DNA from: Bacteroides cellulosilyticus DSM 14838
GTDB taxonomy: Bacteria; Bacteroidota; Bacteroidia; Bacteroidales; Bacteroidaceae
DNA length: 37,449 nt
Assembly (NCBI RefSeq): GCF_000158035.1
Contig: NZ_EQ973490.1
Coordinates: 1,360,662-1,398,110 of the forward strand
Direction of reading: 5' to 3'
Positions 1-8,117 of this stretch are shown here, one piece after another. The position numbers were made by a program, and so were the translations under genes. Numbering within the stretch: position 1 is the stretch's first letter; every line of letters starts with the position of its first letter. The notes below the pieces were generated by a model. That model saw nothing but the letters and a program-made list of their open reading frames with translations. It searched no databases and was not told the DNA's origin.

Positions 1-21
1 ATTATCAATTGATTAAGCAAT

Positions 22-1266
22 ATGAAAAAGTTATTCCTTTTACTGGCAACAGCATTCGTATGTTTTGCCTGCACCAACACTAAGGATGTAGTTACCGTAA
101 CGGTAAGCAATCCTTTGGCAATGGAGCGTTCCAATGAAATGGTTGAGGTGGCTATGAGCGACATCGCCAACCAACTGAAACTGGCTGACACAGCACAGAT
201 TGTGGTTCTGAATGCTGACGGACAACAAGTCCCCTATCAGATTACTTATGATGAAAAAGTGATTTTCCCTGCAAGCGTAGCTGCTAACGGTACGGCTGTT
301 TATACCATTCAGGCAGGCACGCCTGAAGCTTTTGCAGTAAAGGCTTGCGGTAGATATTATCCTGAACGTGTGGATGATGTAGCCTGGGAAAATGATCTGG
401 TTGCTTTCCGTGCGTATGGTCCTGCTTTGCAAAAGACTGGCGAACGTGCTTTCGGTTATGATGTTTGGACGAAGTACAATACCACCGAACCGGTTGTAGA
501 AGCCCGTTATGCAGGTGAGTTGAATCCGGAGACTAAAGCAAAGATCGCTGAATTGAAGAAAACTGATCCGAAAGCTGCACAGGAATTGTATCAATCGGTA
601 TCTTATCACGTAGACCACGGAAACGGTCTGGACTGCTATAAAGTAGGTCCTACGCTGGGTGGCGGTACTGCTGCTTTGATGCCCGACGGTGAAATCGTTT
701 ATCCGTATTGCTACGCTACACAGGATATTCTGGATAACGGTCCGTTGCGTTTCACTGTGAAGCTGGTTTACAATCCGCTGACTATCAAGGGTGACTCAAC
801 CGTGATTGAAACACGTGTTATCACGCTGGATGCAGGCTCTCACTTGAACAAGACTGCGGTTTCTTTTGATAACCTGAAAGAGACTACTCCCGTGGCTACA
901 GGTATCGTGTTGCACGAACCGGATGGTGCTGTTGTAGCTGATGCTGCTGCCGGCTATATCACTTATGTGGACCCTACGGACAATGTGAATAATAATAACG
1001 GTAAGATATTCGTAGGTGCTGCTTTCCCGACTACAGTGAAAGAGGCAAAATCGTTGCTCTTCCCTGAAAAGGAAAAGAATGAACTGCGTGGTGGTGCCGA
1101 TGGCCATGTATTGGCTATCAGCGATTATGAACCGGGTTCAGAGTATGTTTACTACTGGGGTGCTGCCTGGGACAAGGCTGACATCAAAACTCCGGAAGCA
1201 TGGAATGAATACATGGCAAACTATGCTCAGAAGGTACGTAATCCGTTGACGGTGACAATTAAATAA
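22..1266 (+). CDS. DUF4861 family lipoprotein
   Basis: The 414-residue product has a basic start, a hydrophobic stretch and a cysteine at position 17 followed by Thr-Asn-Thr, which reads as a lipoprotein signal without the acidic +2 to +5 residues linked to surface export; I therefore infer a periplasm-facing lipoprotein. The body resembles the DUF4861 family of Bacteroidetes, often found near pectin or rhamnogalacturonan utilisation genes. The family's biochemical role is not something I can state. The ATG at 22 is the only start compatible with the signal peptide. Only 21 bases of upstream sequence are visible, so its promoter and any operon partner lie outside the window. No sugar-utilisation gene follows it: the next gene is convergent, and a hairpin element fills the junction. 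The family call is from recognition, not a search. Confidence 0.75.
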   Translation: MKKLFLLLATAFVCFACTNTKDVVTVTVSNPLAMERSNEMVEVAMSDIANQLKLADTAQIVVLNADGQQVPYQITYDEKVIFPASVAANGTAVYTIQAGTPEAFAVKACGRYYPERVDDVAWENDLVAFRAYGPALQKTGERAFGYDVWTKYNTTEPVVEARYAGELNPETKAKIAELKKTDPKAAQELYQSVSYHVDHGNGLDCYKVGPTLGGGTAALMPDGEIVYPYCYATQDILDNGPLRFTVKLVYNPLTIKGDSTVIETRVITLDAGSHLNKTAVSFDNLKETTPVATGIVLHEPDGAVVADAAAGYITYVDPTDNVNNNNGKIFVGAAFPTTVKEAKSLLFPEKEKNELRGGADGHVLAISDYEPGSEYVYYWGAAWDKADIKTPEAWNEYMANYAQKVRNPLTVTIK

Positions 1267-1284
1267 ATCTCGTCTTGAAATAGT

Positions 1285-1351
1285 AGAGTCCCACTGAGTT
1301 CAATCAATTTGAAATGAACTCAGTGGGACTCTGTGTTATTCTGTGGTGAAA
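1285..1351. repeat. Inverted repeat at convergent junction (CTCTGTG family)
   Basis: Two perfect 18-base arms (1285-1302 and 1315-1332) are separated by 12 bases and could fold in either transcript. The element lies between the ends of the DUF4861 gene and the deacetylase gene, so it may serve as a two-way terminator, although no strong T-run follows the stem. Positions 1323-1351 match 36231-36259 at 27 of 29 bases, so it belongs to the same repeat family as the large inverted repeat near the window end. Here the left arm does not extend to pair with the last 19 bases, as if the element were a shortened copy. Confidence 0.85.
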
Positions 1352-1353
1352 CC

Positions 1354-1968
1354 TTATAGCAATTTAAACTCGTATCCTTCCTCTTCCAGAAAATCCAATG
1401 CCCGCGGCAGTGCATATTGCAGGTTGCCGTTATTCCAGGACTTCAGCGAGTCGTGGAAAGTGATAATAGACCCGTTCCGTGCATATCTCATCACATTGGC
1501 AAGTACTTGCGGACCGCGCAATTTCTTACTGTAGTCACGCGTAACCAAATCCCACATCACTATCTTATAATGCCGTTTCAAGGTGAAATACTGTCCCCAG
1601 CGCATGTGACCGTGCGGTGGACGGAAGAGATCTGTTTTCATCAGTTCATTCGCCTTGTCCGTATTGGCAAGATAATTGTCGGACAGATATTCGAATCCGC
1701 GGATATGATTGAATGTATGGTTTCCGATGCGGTGACCGCCATCTACTACCATTTGGAATACATCGGGATGCTTGCGTATATTGTCTCCCACCATGAAGAA
1801 GGTGGCTTTGATGTCATGTTTATCCAATAGTTCAAGTACCCATGGGGTTACTTCGGGGATGGGACCATCATCAAAAGTCAGGTAGACGGATTTCTCGTTC
1901 GGATCCATTCGCCAAATGGCACCGGGATATAGCTTTCGGACAAACTCGGGAGGCTGTTCTATAAACAC
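1354..1968 (-). CDS. Polysaccharide deacetylase (NodB-fold) family protein
   Basis: The 204-residue protein is one carbohydrate-esterase-4 (NodB) domain. Every family motif is visible: TFDDGP at 31-36 (catalytic and metal Asp), HTFNH at 84-88 (metal His), RPPHG at 116-120 and FHD at 171-173. It should remove N- or O-acetyl groups from a sugar polymer or a small glycan. No signal peptide is present, which suggests either cytoplasmic action or an activity on lipid-linked precursors. The start is a GTG at 1968: there is no ATG, an in-frame stop lies at 1981-1983, and the N-terminal IEQPP stretch resembles family members as I recall them. The sequence immediately upstream is repeat DNA and carries no recognisable ribosome-binding site. 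It lies downstream of the DUF2723 gene on the same strand and may be co-transcribed with it. Confidence 0.85.
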   Translation of the reverse strand: MFIEQPPEFVRKLYPGAIWRMDPNEKSVYLTFDDGPIPEVTPWVLELLDKHDIKATFFMVGDNIRKHPDVFQMVVDGGHRIGNHTFNHIRGFEYLSDNYLANTDKANELMKTDLFRPPHGHMRWGQYFTLKRHYKIVMWDLVTRDYSKKLRGPQVLANVMRYARNGSIITFHDSLKSWNNGNLQYALPRALDFLEEEGYEFKLL

Positions 1969-1971
1969 GGT

Positions 1972-2095
1972 TATTAGTGATTAACGATTAGTGATAAGTG
2001 ATTAGTAGTTAGCGGTTAGTGATAAGTGATTAGCGGTTAGTGCGCGATGTTACGGCACAGCCGTTAATCACTTATCACTAACCGCTAATCACTAT
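1972..2095. repeat. Inverted/tandem repeat filling the gap between DUF2723 and deacetylase genes
   Basis: Almost the whole 130-base gap is made of variants of the words GTGATTAG and GATAAGTG. A perfect 24-base inverted repeat (2009-2032 against 2065-2088) encloses a 32-base loop whose base can pair further. The left side also carries direct copies of the arm, for example at 1985-2003. The element directly abuts the GTG start of the deacetylase gene. A 16-base stretch at 1985-2000 (CGATTAGTGATAAGTG) recurs exactly, in reverse complement, inside mnmD at 7708-7723. Confidence 0.9.
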
Positions 2096-2098
2096 TTC

Positions 2099-5000
2099 TT
2101 ATTTCATACGGTCAACGCACATCTGATACAATTCGTTCAACTTGCTGTCATATATCGGAGCCAGTTCGGAATTATACTTCTGCATAAGCTTCACTTCTGA
2201 ACTGAGGATAGGCAGCTGATAGTCGATGATTTCACGGCTAGACATAGCAAAACGTTGTTCATCCAGGCTCAGATACCAAGTGAGGTATTCCACGGCCTTG
2301 TCGGCGAGTGCCTTCATAATGCTGTCGGCTTTTTCCGTTTCGCCCAGTTGATAGTATGCTTCTGCCATTTGTACGGCACCGTTCTGCCAGTCGTACGGCA
2401 CATTGTAGGCAGGAATCATCTTCTCTGCGTAGTCCAATGCTTTCTTGGCCTTGTCATTCTTGCCTTCACGTATCAACTGACCTACGAGTTGTGAGAAGAT
2501 ACGTCGGTGAGAATAGCACATACGCATGGCGTTTTCATCAATATAGATACCTTCCTTGTCGATGCCACCGAACTTGAACTTGTTCATCAGGTTGTCATAC
2601 ATCTTTTCGCTATCCAGTTTGACGCCTGTCTTGTCGGTATCGAACGGAGTGAAGCGATAGGTTAGGCCTTCCTGTATGAAGTGATTACCCATGCCGAGGT
2701 GGTTTTCCGTACCTACGCTGACTGCCATGTAGATAGGACGTTCCCAATTGGCTTCTGCCAGCATTTCAAGCATCATCAGTTCGCTCTTATAAAGGGCGCG
2801 TTTGCCTTTCAGTGAGATGTGCATGTAATCGGGGATACTGTCGCCCGGTATCATCATGCCGCTACGGCGTACAGCTTCCTTATCCACCTTCAGTACAATG
2901 CTGTCCGTAGGAATTACTTTGAGATCTTCATTTTTACTTCGTACCCAATATTTCAGGATGTTCTGCAATTCGTACGGGTTTTCACCGAACTCTTTCTTCA
3001 CATTCACCAGAGCTTCCGGGTTACCGTTCAGTGCCTGCTTTTCAGCTTCGGCATAGAGGGCGTCGATGCTCTTCTTGTAATCGGCCTGTACAGGAATGTA
3101 TTCATTGGTTCCTTCCACGTAATCCATACGGTCCCAAGTGATGGGTAATGACGGAGAATCGTAGGCAGGACGCTTCATCTGGTCGATATACCAATCTGTC
3201 TGTAAGTAACTGAGGTTACAAGTACGTGCATCCGTGCGGAATCCTTCTGTTTCCTGATTGTACCACAAGGGGAATGTATCGTTATCACCGTTGGTGAAGA
3301 TAATTGGATTGCCGGTTTCTTGCAGAGACATCAGATAGTTCTGGCCGAAGTCGCGTGCCAGATAGCGGTCGCTGCGGTCGTGGTCGTCCCACGTCTGGCT
3401 TGCCATCTGTATGGGCACGAACAGGCAGACAACGGATGCCAGTGTTGCGGCCGGAAGTTCCTTCATCTTGGCGTAGTGTTGCAACAGGCGGATAATACCT
3501 GCCACACCCATACCTATCCAAATGGCAAAGGCGTAGAATGATCCGGCGTATGCATAGTCGCGTTCACGCGGCTGGCTCGGTGTCTGATTCAGGTAGAGCA
3601 CAATGGCGATACCCGTCATGAAGAACAGGAAGAACACTACCCAGAACTGTTGAATACCCTTCTGTCCGCGGTATGCCTGCCATAAAAGGCCGATGATACC
3701 GAGCAATAAAGGCAGGCAGTAGAAGACGTTGTGTCCCTTATTGTTTTGCAGTTCCTGCGGCAACAGACTCTGGTCGCCCACCAGGAAGTTGTCAATGAAC
3801 GGGATGCCTGTGATCCAGTTACCATGTTCTATTTCTCCGCTGCCTTGCAGGTCGTTCTGGCGTCCGGCGAAGTTCCACATGAAGTAGCGCCAGTACATCC
3901 AGTTGAGCTGGTAGGTGAAGAAGAACTTGATGTTTTCCCATTGTGTGGGCATGTTCACCATCACCATTTGTCCGCACTGGTCATAGGGAACGTCTTCGCC
4001 CTTAATGTCCACCCAGGCTTGATATTCCCTGGCGTGCTGACTGCTGTACATACGCGGGAAAAGCATATTCTGCGCGTATTCGTATTCGATACGTCCGGGG
4101 ATTTCAATATAGCTGTCCTTTTCATCGGGAGTGGCTTTTTCCTTGCGGATAAATTTGGTTCCGTTGTACGAGATACGCGGTTCGCAATAGCCATCTTTTA
4201 CATCGAGGGCTACTTTGGAAGAGAATGCCTGTCCGTAGAATAACGGGCGGGTTCCGTATTGTTCACGGCCCAGATATTCACCCAGCGTGAAGATGTCTTC
4301 GGGTGAGTTCTGATCCATGGGGGTGTTGGCTGTAGAGCGGATCACGATAATGGCGTAGGAAGAATATCCGATGACAATCATCATGGTACACAACAGCGAG
4401 GTGTTGAGCGTACGCGCAGAAACACGATATTTCTCTTTCATACTTGCCTGCATCTTCGGGCTGAGGTAGAAGAACAGGAAGGCGATAACAATAATACCTA
4501 TAATAACAGCGCTCGTTCCGTGTCCGTAGAAGGGAATACCTAACAAGGCAATTGTCAGTACGAAGGAGACGGACATGCGCATCTTGTTCTTTTCCGTGTA
4601 GCTTTCGTATACTCCCCAGATGATGGAAGCTGCCAATACAATGATGTAAACCATTACACCGCTGTTGAAGGACATTCCCAGTGTATTCACGAAGAACAGT
4701 TCGAACCAGCCTCCTACTTTTACAATACCCGGTACCATGCCATAAAGTACGGCGGCAACCAGAATGCCCGAAGCGAGCAATGCCAGTAATGAACCTTTGG
4801 CATTTGCGTTGGGCACTTTCTTGTAGTAGTAAACCAGTACGATGGCAGGCAAGCAGAGCAAGTTCAGCAAGTGTACGCCGATACTAAGTCCCGTCAGGTA
4901 AGCGATGAGGATAAGCCAGCGGTCGCTGTGAGGTTCGTTCGCCACATCCTCCCATTTCAGTATCAGCCAGAATACAACGGCTGTGAAAAGAGAAGAGAAT

Positions 5001-5443
5001 GCGTAAACTTCACCTTCGACGGCACTGAACCAGAAGGTGTCACTGAATGTATATGCCAGTGCGCCTACCAGACCGCTACCCATGATGGTAATCAGTTGTC
5101 CGCGGGTAATATTATTCTCATCTGTAACAACAAGTTTGCGCACCAGGTGCGTGATGCTCCAGAACAGGAACAGGATACAAGCGCCACTCATCAGTGCACT
5201 CATATAGTTTACCATTTTGGCAACGGTGCTCGGGTCGGAGGCAAATTGTGAGAACAGGTTGGCTACCAGCATGAAGAAAGGTGCTCCGGGCGGGTGTCCT
5301 ACTTCCAGTTTGTAGCCGGTAGTGATGAACTCCGGGCAGTCCCAAAAACTTGCAGTCGGCTCAATAGTCATGCAATAGACCGTAGCTGCAATGAGGAAAG
5401 TAATCCAACCCACAAGGTTGTTTACGGTTCTGTACTGTTTCAT
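2099..5443 (-). CDS. DUF2723 multi-pass membrane protein, probable GT-C-type glycosyltransferase
   Basis: This 1114-residue protein has an N-terminal half dense in hydrophobic segments (about residues 10-360, with more around 560-680) and a hydrophilic C-terminal part. The conserved DUF2723 signature is visible as FWDCPEFI at 33-40 followed by GHPPGAP at 49-55, placing acidic residues (D35, E38) in the first extracytoplasmic loop as in GT-C glycosyltransferases. DUF2723 is shared with the animal protein TMEM260, reported to be an O-mannosyltransferase, and Bacteroides are known to O-glycosylate exported proteins; a role in protein glycosylation is inference. The C-terminal region around 990-1110 looks helical and TPR-like. 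A TATATTTG box at 5502-5509 on this strand supports its own promoter. The deacetylase gene follows on the same strand. Confidence 0.85.
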   Translation of the reverse strand: MKQYRTVNNLVGWITFLIAATVYCMTIEPTASFWDCPEFITTGYKLEVGHPPGAPFFMLVANLFSQFASDPSTVAKMVNYMSALMSGACILFLFWSITHLVRKLVVTDENNITRGQLITIMGSGLVGALAYTFSDTFWFSAVEGEVYAFSSLFTAVVFWLILKWEDVANEPHSDRWLILIAYLTGLSIGVHLLNLLCLPAIVLVYYYKKVPNANAKGSLLALLASGILVAAVLYGMVPGIVKVGGWFELFFVNTLGMSFNSGVMVYIIVLAASIIWGVYESYTEKNKMRMSVSFVLTIALLGIPFYGHGTSAVIIGIIVIAFLFFYLSPKMQASMKEKYRVSARTLNTSLLCTMMIVIGYSSYAIIVIRSTANTPMDQNSPEDIFTLGEYLGREQYGTRPLFYGQAFSSKVALDVKDGYCEPRISYNGTKFIRKEKATPDEKDSYIEIPGRIEYEYAQNMLFPRMYSSQHAREYQAWVDIKGEDVPYDQCGQMVMVNMPTQWENIKFFFTYQLNWMYWRYFMWNFAGRQNDLQGSGEIEHGNWITGIPFIDNFLVGDQSLLPQELQNNKGHNVFYCLPLLLGIIGLLWQAYRGQKGIQQFWVVFFLFFMTGIAIVLYLNQTPSQPRERDYAYAGSFYAFAIWIGMGVAGIIRLLQHYAKMKELPAATLASVVCLFVPIQMASQTWDDHDRSDRYLARDFGQNYLMSLQETGNPIIFTNGDNDTFPLWYNQETEGFRTDARTCNLSYLQTDWYIDQMKRPAYDSPSLPITWDRMDYVEGTNEYIPVQADYKKSIDALYAEAEKQALNGNPEALVNVKKEFGENPYELQNILKYWVRSKNEDLKVIPTDSIVLKVDKEAVRRSGMMIPGDSIPDYMHISLKGKRALYKSELMMLEMLAEANWERPIYMAVSVGTENHLGMGNHFIQEGLTYRFTPFDTDKTGVKLDSEKMYDNLMNKFKFGGIDKEGIYIDENAMRMCYSHRRIFSQLVGQLIREGKNDKAKKALDYAEKMIPAYNVPYDWQNGAVQMAEAYYQLGETEKADSIMKALADKAVEYLTWYLSLDEQRFAMSSREIIDYQLPILSSEVKLMQKYNSELAPIYDSKLNELYQMCVDRMK

Positions 5444-5501
5444 TCGGAAAGAATTCGTTATGTTTTTAAGTTATAGCTCTGTATTTTTGTATATACGGCC
5501 G

Positions 5502-5509
5502 CAAATATA
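5502..5509 (-). promoter_or_regulatory. Probable -7 promoter element for the DUF2723 gene
   Basis: Reading the minus strand, TATATTTG matches the Bacteroides TAnnTTTG -7 consensus and lies about 60 bases before the start codon. I see no clear TTTG at the -33 position, so the call rests on one half of the promoter. Confidence 0.5.
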
Positions 5510-5618
5510 GTGATTTAACTGCTAAATGCGTGGAGGTAAGGCATATTTATTAGGATAGGTTAAAAGATATACATTGATTTTTTGTAGAGAAAAGTTTCAA
5601 ATATTATAGCTTTGATGT

Positions 5619-6470
5619 TTAATGTTCGCAATTACAGCATCCACATTCGTCGCCATGTTTATGCTCTGCCAATATGCGATGGGGCAGTGCTCCGTGCCCT
5701 AATAACTCTATCGGACAGTTGAAGTTCCGTTCCAACCATTCCTCACTTATCCCCGTGTCGGGATGATAGTCCAGTGTTTCATTCACACAGGCGATGGACT
5801 TCACTTGTTGCAGTACTGTGCCGATGTCATGGCTGACAAGAATGATGGCGCAGTCGTGGTTAATCTCTGCCAATAGTTCGTAAAGGCGGGCTTCGAAACG
5901 CTTGTCGATATAGGTACTGGGTTCGTCTAGGACAACGAGTTGAGGATCGGAGATGATGGCACGCCCCAGCAAAGCACGTTGCAATTGTCCGCCGCTTAGT
6001 GCGCCGATGGCACGTTCTTCCAATCCTTCCAATCCCATGCGGGCAATCACTTGGTGGGCTTTCTCCCGATGTGCTGCGGTGAAGCGTGAAATAAGTGACT
6101 TTTGCGAGCTGAGTCCGGAAAGGATTACTTCTTCCACTGTAATGGGAAACTTACGATCTATACTGTTGTATTGTGGCAGATATCCCATGGAGAGTTGAGA
6201 GTTGAGAGTTGAGAATTGAGAGTTGGTTGCGCTGTTATCATGAGGGGCCGAGCTATTGCCGGAAGTTGTTGCAACTCTATATAAGATCTCTCCTCCAGTA
6301 GGTTTCAACAGACCGAGTATACATTTGATGAGAGTTGTTTTTCCGCCGCCATTAGGGCCGATGATGCCCAAAAAGTCCCGGTCGTAAACGGTGAGGTTTA
6401 CGTTGCGTAATACCGTGCGGCTGTCATAGCCGGCACTGAGATTCTTTATTTCAATAAGAGGCGTACCCAT
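5619..6470 (-). CDS. znuC: Metal (zinc/manganese-type) ABC transporter ATP-binding protein with in-frame repeat insert
   Basis: The 283-residue ATPase carries Walker A GPNGGGKTT (38-46), a Q-loop at Gln100, signature LSGGQ (158-162), Walker B ending LDEP (181-184) and a switch His at 214. Together with the binding lipoprotein 23 bases upstream, it should power uptake of Zn2+ or a similar metal; no permease gene follows within the window. Two oddities stand out. About 29 residues (66-94), rich in Ser, Asn and Thr, interrupt the domain just before the Q-loop. They are partly encoded by five 7-base tandem repeats at 6190-6224. The C-terminus is rich in Cys and His (residues 264-283, including CGCCNC), a possible metal-binding or sensing tail. 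The metal specificity is inferred from the family and from the His-rich partner. Confidence 0.85.
   Translation of the reverse strand: MGTPLIEIKNLSAGYDSRTVLRNVNLTVYDRDFLGIIGPNGGGKTTLIKCILGLLKPTGGEILYRVATTSGNSSAPHDNSATNSQFSTLNSQLSMGYLPQYNSIDRKFPITVEEVILSGLSSQKSLISRFTAAHREKAHQVIARMGLEGLEERAIGALSGGQLQRALLGRAIISDPQLVVLDEPSTYIDKRFEARLYELLAEINHDCAIILVSHDIGTVLQQVKSIACVNETLDYHPDTGISEEWLERNFNCPIELLGHGALPHRILAEHKHGDECGCCNCEH
6190..6224. repeat. Five 7-base tandem repeats inside the ABC ATPase gene
   Basis: On the plus strand GAGAGTT occurs at 6190, 6197, 6204 and 6218, with GAGAATT at 6211. The 35 bases encode residues 83-94 of the ATPase. Because 7 is not a multiple of 3, gain or loss of one unit would shift the reading frame and truncate the protein before the signature and Walker B motifs. 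Confidence 0.9.
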
Positions 6471-6493
6471 TTGTTTACTGCTTGACGATGTCT

Positions 6494-7426
6494 TTAGTTC
6501 TTAACGACCAATTCCTTGGCAATGTTCAACATTTCTTCTTCCCAATCGTAAGAAAGCGGATTGATAGGGATTACCTTCGTTCCCGTCTGTTTGGCAATGA
6601 TCTCCGCATTGCGACGGTCAAATTCAGGTTGTACGAAGATAACACGGACTTTCTCCTTTTTACAAGTGTCTATCAGATTCTTGAGGTGGGAGGGAGAAGG
6701 CTCTTTACCATTTTCTTCGATGGAAATCTGATGCAGACCGTAGTCGCGGGCAAAGTAAGATAATGCCGGATGATAAATCATGAAAGCACGGTCCGCATTG
6801 GGAGCCGACAGCATGTGACAAATAAGGCTATCGGTATGTTCAATCTGGTTGCAGAGACTTTTGTAACGCTCCATATAGACTTCTTCATTGCCTTTGTCGA
6901 TGGCGCACAGTGCATTTACGATATTTCCGGCAATAATCTGTGCATTATAGGCAGAACTCCAAACGTGTGGTTCCACACCCAAAAGATGCTGATGCTCATC
7001 GTCTTGGATGGAATCGTGGGCGTGAGGTTCATCGGCATCGTGATGATGGTGGGCGTGTGAGGAATCATAAATCAGGTCGATGCCGCGGGAAGTATCGAAG
7101 AATTGCAGGTGCGGAGCGTTATCCGTCAGCTTGTCCATCCAGGTTTGTTCAAAACCGATGTAGCCGATCCGGAAGTAGGCTTTGCTCTTGGCAAGATCTA
7201 CGAGTTGCTGGGGGGTAGGGTCGTAGGTTTCCGGGCTACTTCCTTTGGGAACCATGCTGATAACGTTGAAGTTATCGCCTGCAATGGCTTCGGTGAAATA
7301 GCGTAATGGCTCAATAGTGACAGTGATGACGGGCTTATCGCCTTCACTCTTATTATTTTGGACGCTGCTGTTCTTGCAGGATGCGGCAAGCAAGGCAGCG
7401 AGGATGTACAGGAATGTTCGTTTCAT
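6494..7426 (-). CDS. znuA: Metal ABC transporter substrate-binding lipoprotein with His-rich loop
   Basis: The 310-residue cluster A-I (ZnuA/TroA-type) binding protein has a lipoprotein signal with Cys at 17 and no acidic residues right after it, suggesting inner-membrane anchoring in the periplasm. A His/Asp-rich loop (about 124-147, ten His) precedes EPHVW, as in zinc-binding ZnuA proteins. Expected ligands are His154 (EPHVW), His219 (YHPALSYFARDYGL) and Glu268. The position where family members usually have the first ligand His, in a P-H-x-Y/F-E-P motif, reads PETYDP with Glu66, so one site ligand may be carboxylate. The ATPase gene follows after 23 bases. mnmD ends 34 bases upstream, so it probably belongs to the long purD-headed operon. 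No permease gene is adjacent, so the membrane partner must be elsewhere. Confidence 0.87.
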   Translation of the reverse strand: MKRTFLYILAALLAASCKNSSVQNNKSEGDKPVITVTIEPLRYFTEAIAGDNFNVISMVPKGSSPETYDPTPQQLVDLAKSKAYFRIGYIGFEQTWMDKLTDNAPHLQFFDTSRGIDLIYDSSHAHHHHDADEPHAHDSIQDDEHQHLLGVEPHVWSSAYNAQIIAGNIVNALCAIDKGNEEVYMERYKSLCNQIEHTDSLICHMLSAPNADRAFMIYHPALSYFARDYGLHQISIEENGKEPSPSHLKNLIDTCKKEKVRVIFVQPEFDRRNAEIIAKQTGTKVIPINPLSYDWEEEMLNIAKELVVKN

Positions 7427-7460
7427 TATTATATTTATGGTTTTTATAATTGATTACTCT

Positions 7461-8114
7461 TTATGGTTTCTCTTTCGTTGCCCTCAGTATCTCCCGTTTT
7501 CCCCCCGGAGGTCCCGGAAGGCGCTCCACACGGAAGCCCACAGCTTGCAACATACGGCGGATGACACCTTTGGCGCAATACGTCGTCAATATTCCCCCTG
7601 TATTCATATAAACGTAAAGAGAGCGAAATAATTGCTCGTTCCACATTTCTGGTTGCTTTTCAGGGGCGAAAGCATCGAAGTAAACGAGATCAGGATTTAG
7701 TGATAACCACTTATCACTAATCGCATCCATCTTTATCTTCCGCAGGGTGAAGTGCGGGGATATTTTTACGTCTTCTTCCCACGGGGCGGTGTGCAGCTGC
7801 TTGAACAGCGGGTTATTGCTATATCCTAGTGCATCGACTTCTTCCCAGGCAAGGGGATAGAGCTCGATACCGGTATAATGTACGGGACGCGCATCCTGTT
7901 CGGCAGCTTCCAGTGTGAGCAAGGCATTCAGTCCGGTGCCGAAGCCTATCTCAAGAACGTGCGGTTGCGGTGCGGCAGAGGCTTTCAGACCCATGTTGAT
8001 AAAGATATGCTGCGACTCTGTACGCGCCCCTTTCACCGAATGATAATGTTCATCCAGTTCGGGCACAAAGAGCGTTGCGCTTCCATCTTCCGTACGTTCT
8101 ATAATTCGTTTCAT
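7461..8114 (-). CDS. mnmD: tRNA 5-methylaminomethyl-2-thiouridine methyltransferase, MnmD type
   Basis: The protein has 217 residues and is the methyltransferase half only of what is MnmC in E. coli; the FAD-dependent oxidase half is absent, which is the MnmD arrangement. The SAM-binding motif LEIGFGTGLN lies at 54-63 and the conserved YFDAFAPEKQPEMW stretch at 145-158. It should perform the last methylation giving mnm5s2U at the wobble base of certain tRNAs. Residues 132-140 are encoded by a hairpin-forming repeat (7697-7720) that matches an intergenic element elsewhere in the window. The membrane-protein gene upstream ends 3 bases before this start, so the two are translationally close. Confidence 0.88.
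   Translation of the reverse strand: MKRIIERTEDGSATLFVPELDEHYHSVKGARTESQHIFINMGLKASAAPQPHVLEIGFGTGLNALLTLEAAEQDARPVHYTGIELYPLAWEEVDALGYSNNPLFKQLHTAPWEEDVKISPHFTLRKIKMDAISDKWLSLNPDLVYFDAFAPEKQPEMWNEQLFRSLYVYMNTGGILTTYCAKGVIRRMLQAVGFRVERLPGPPGGKREILRATKEKP
7697..7720. repeat. Hairpin repeat inside mnmD
   Basis: TTAGTGATAA and TTATCACTAA form a perfect 10-base stem around a CCAC loop. Bases 7708-7723 are the exact reverse complement of 1985-2000, part of the repeat between the DUF2723 and deacetylase genes. Confidence 0.85.
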
Positions 8115-8117
8115 AAC

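Noticed and set aside
3731..4243. 170-residue frame opposite the DUF2723 gene
   Set aside because: There is no recognisable domain, and it lies wholly inside a conserved membrane protein gene.
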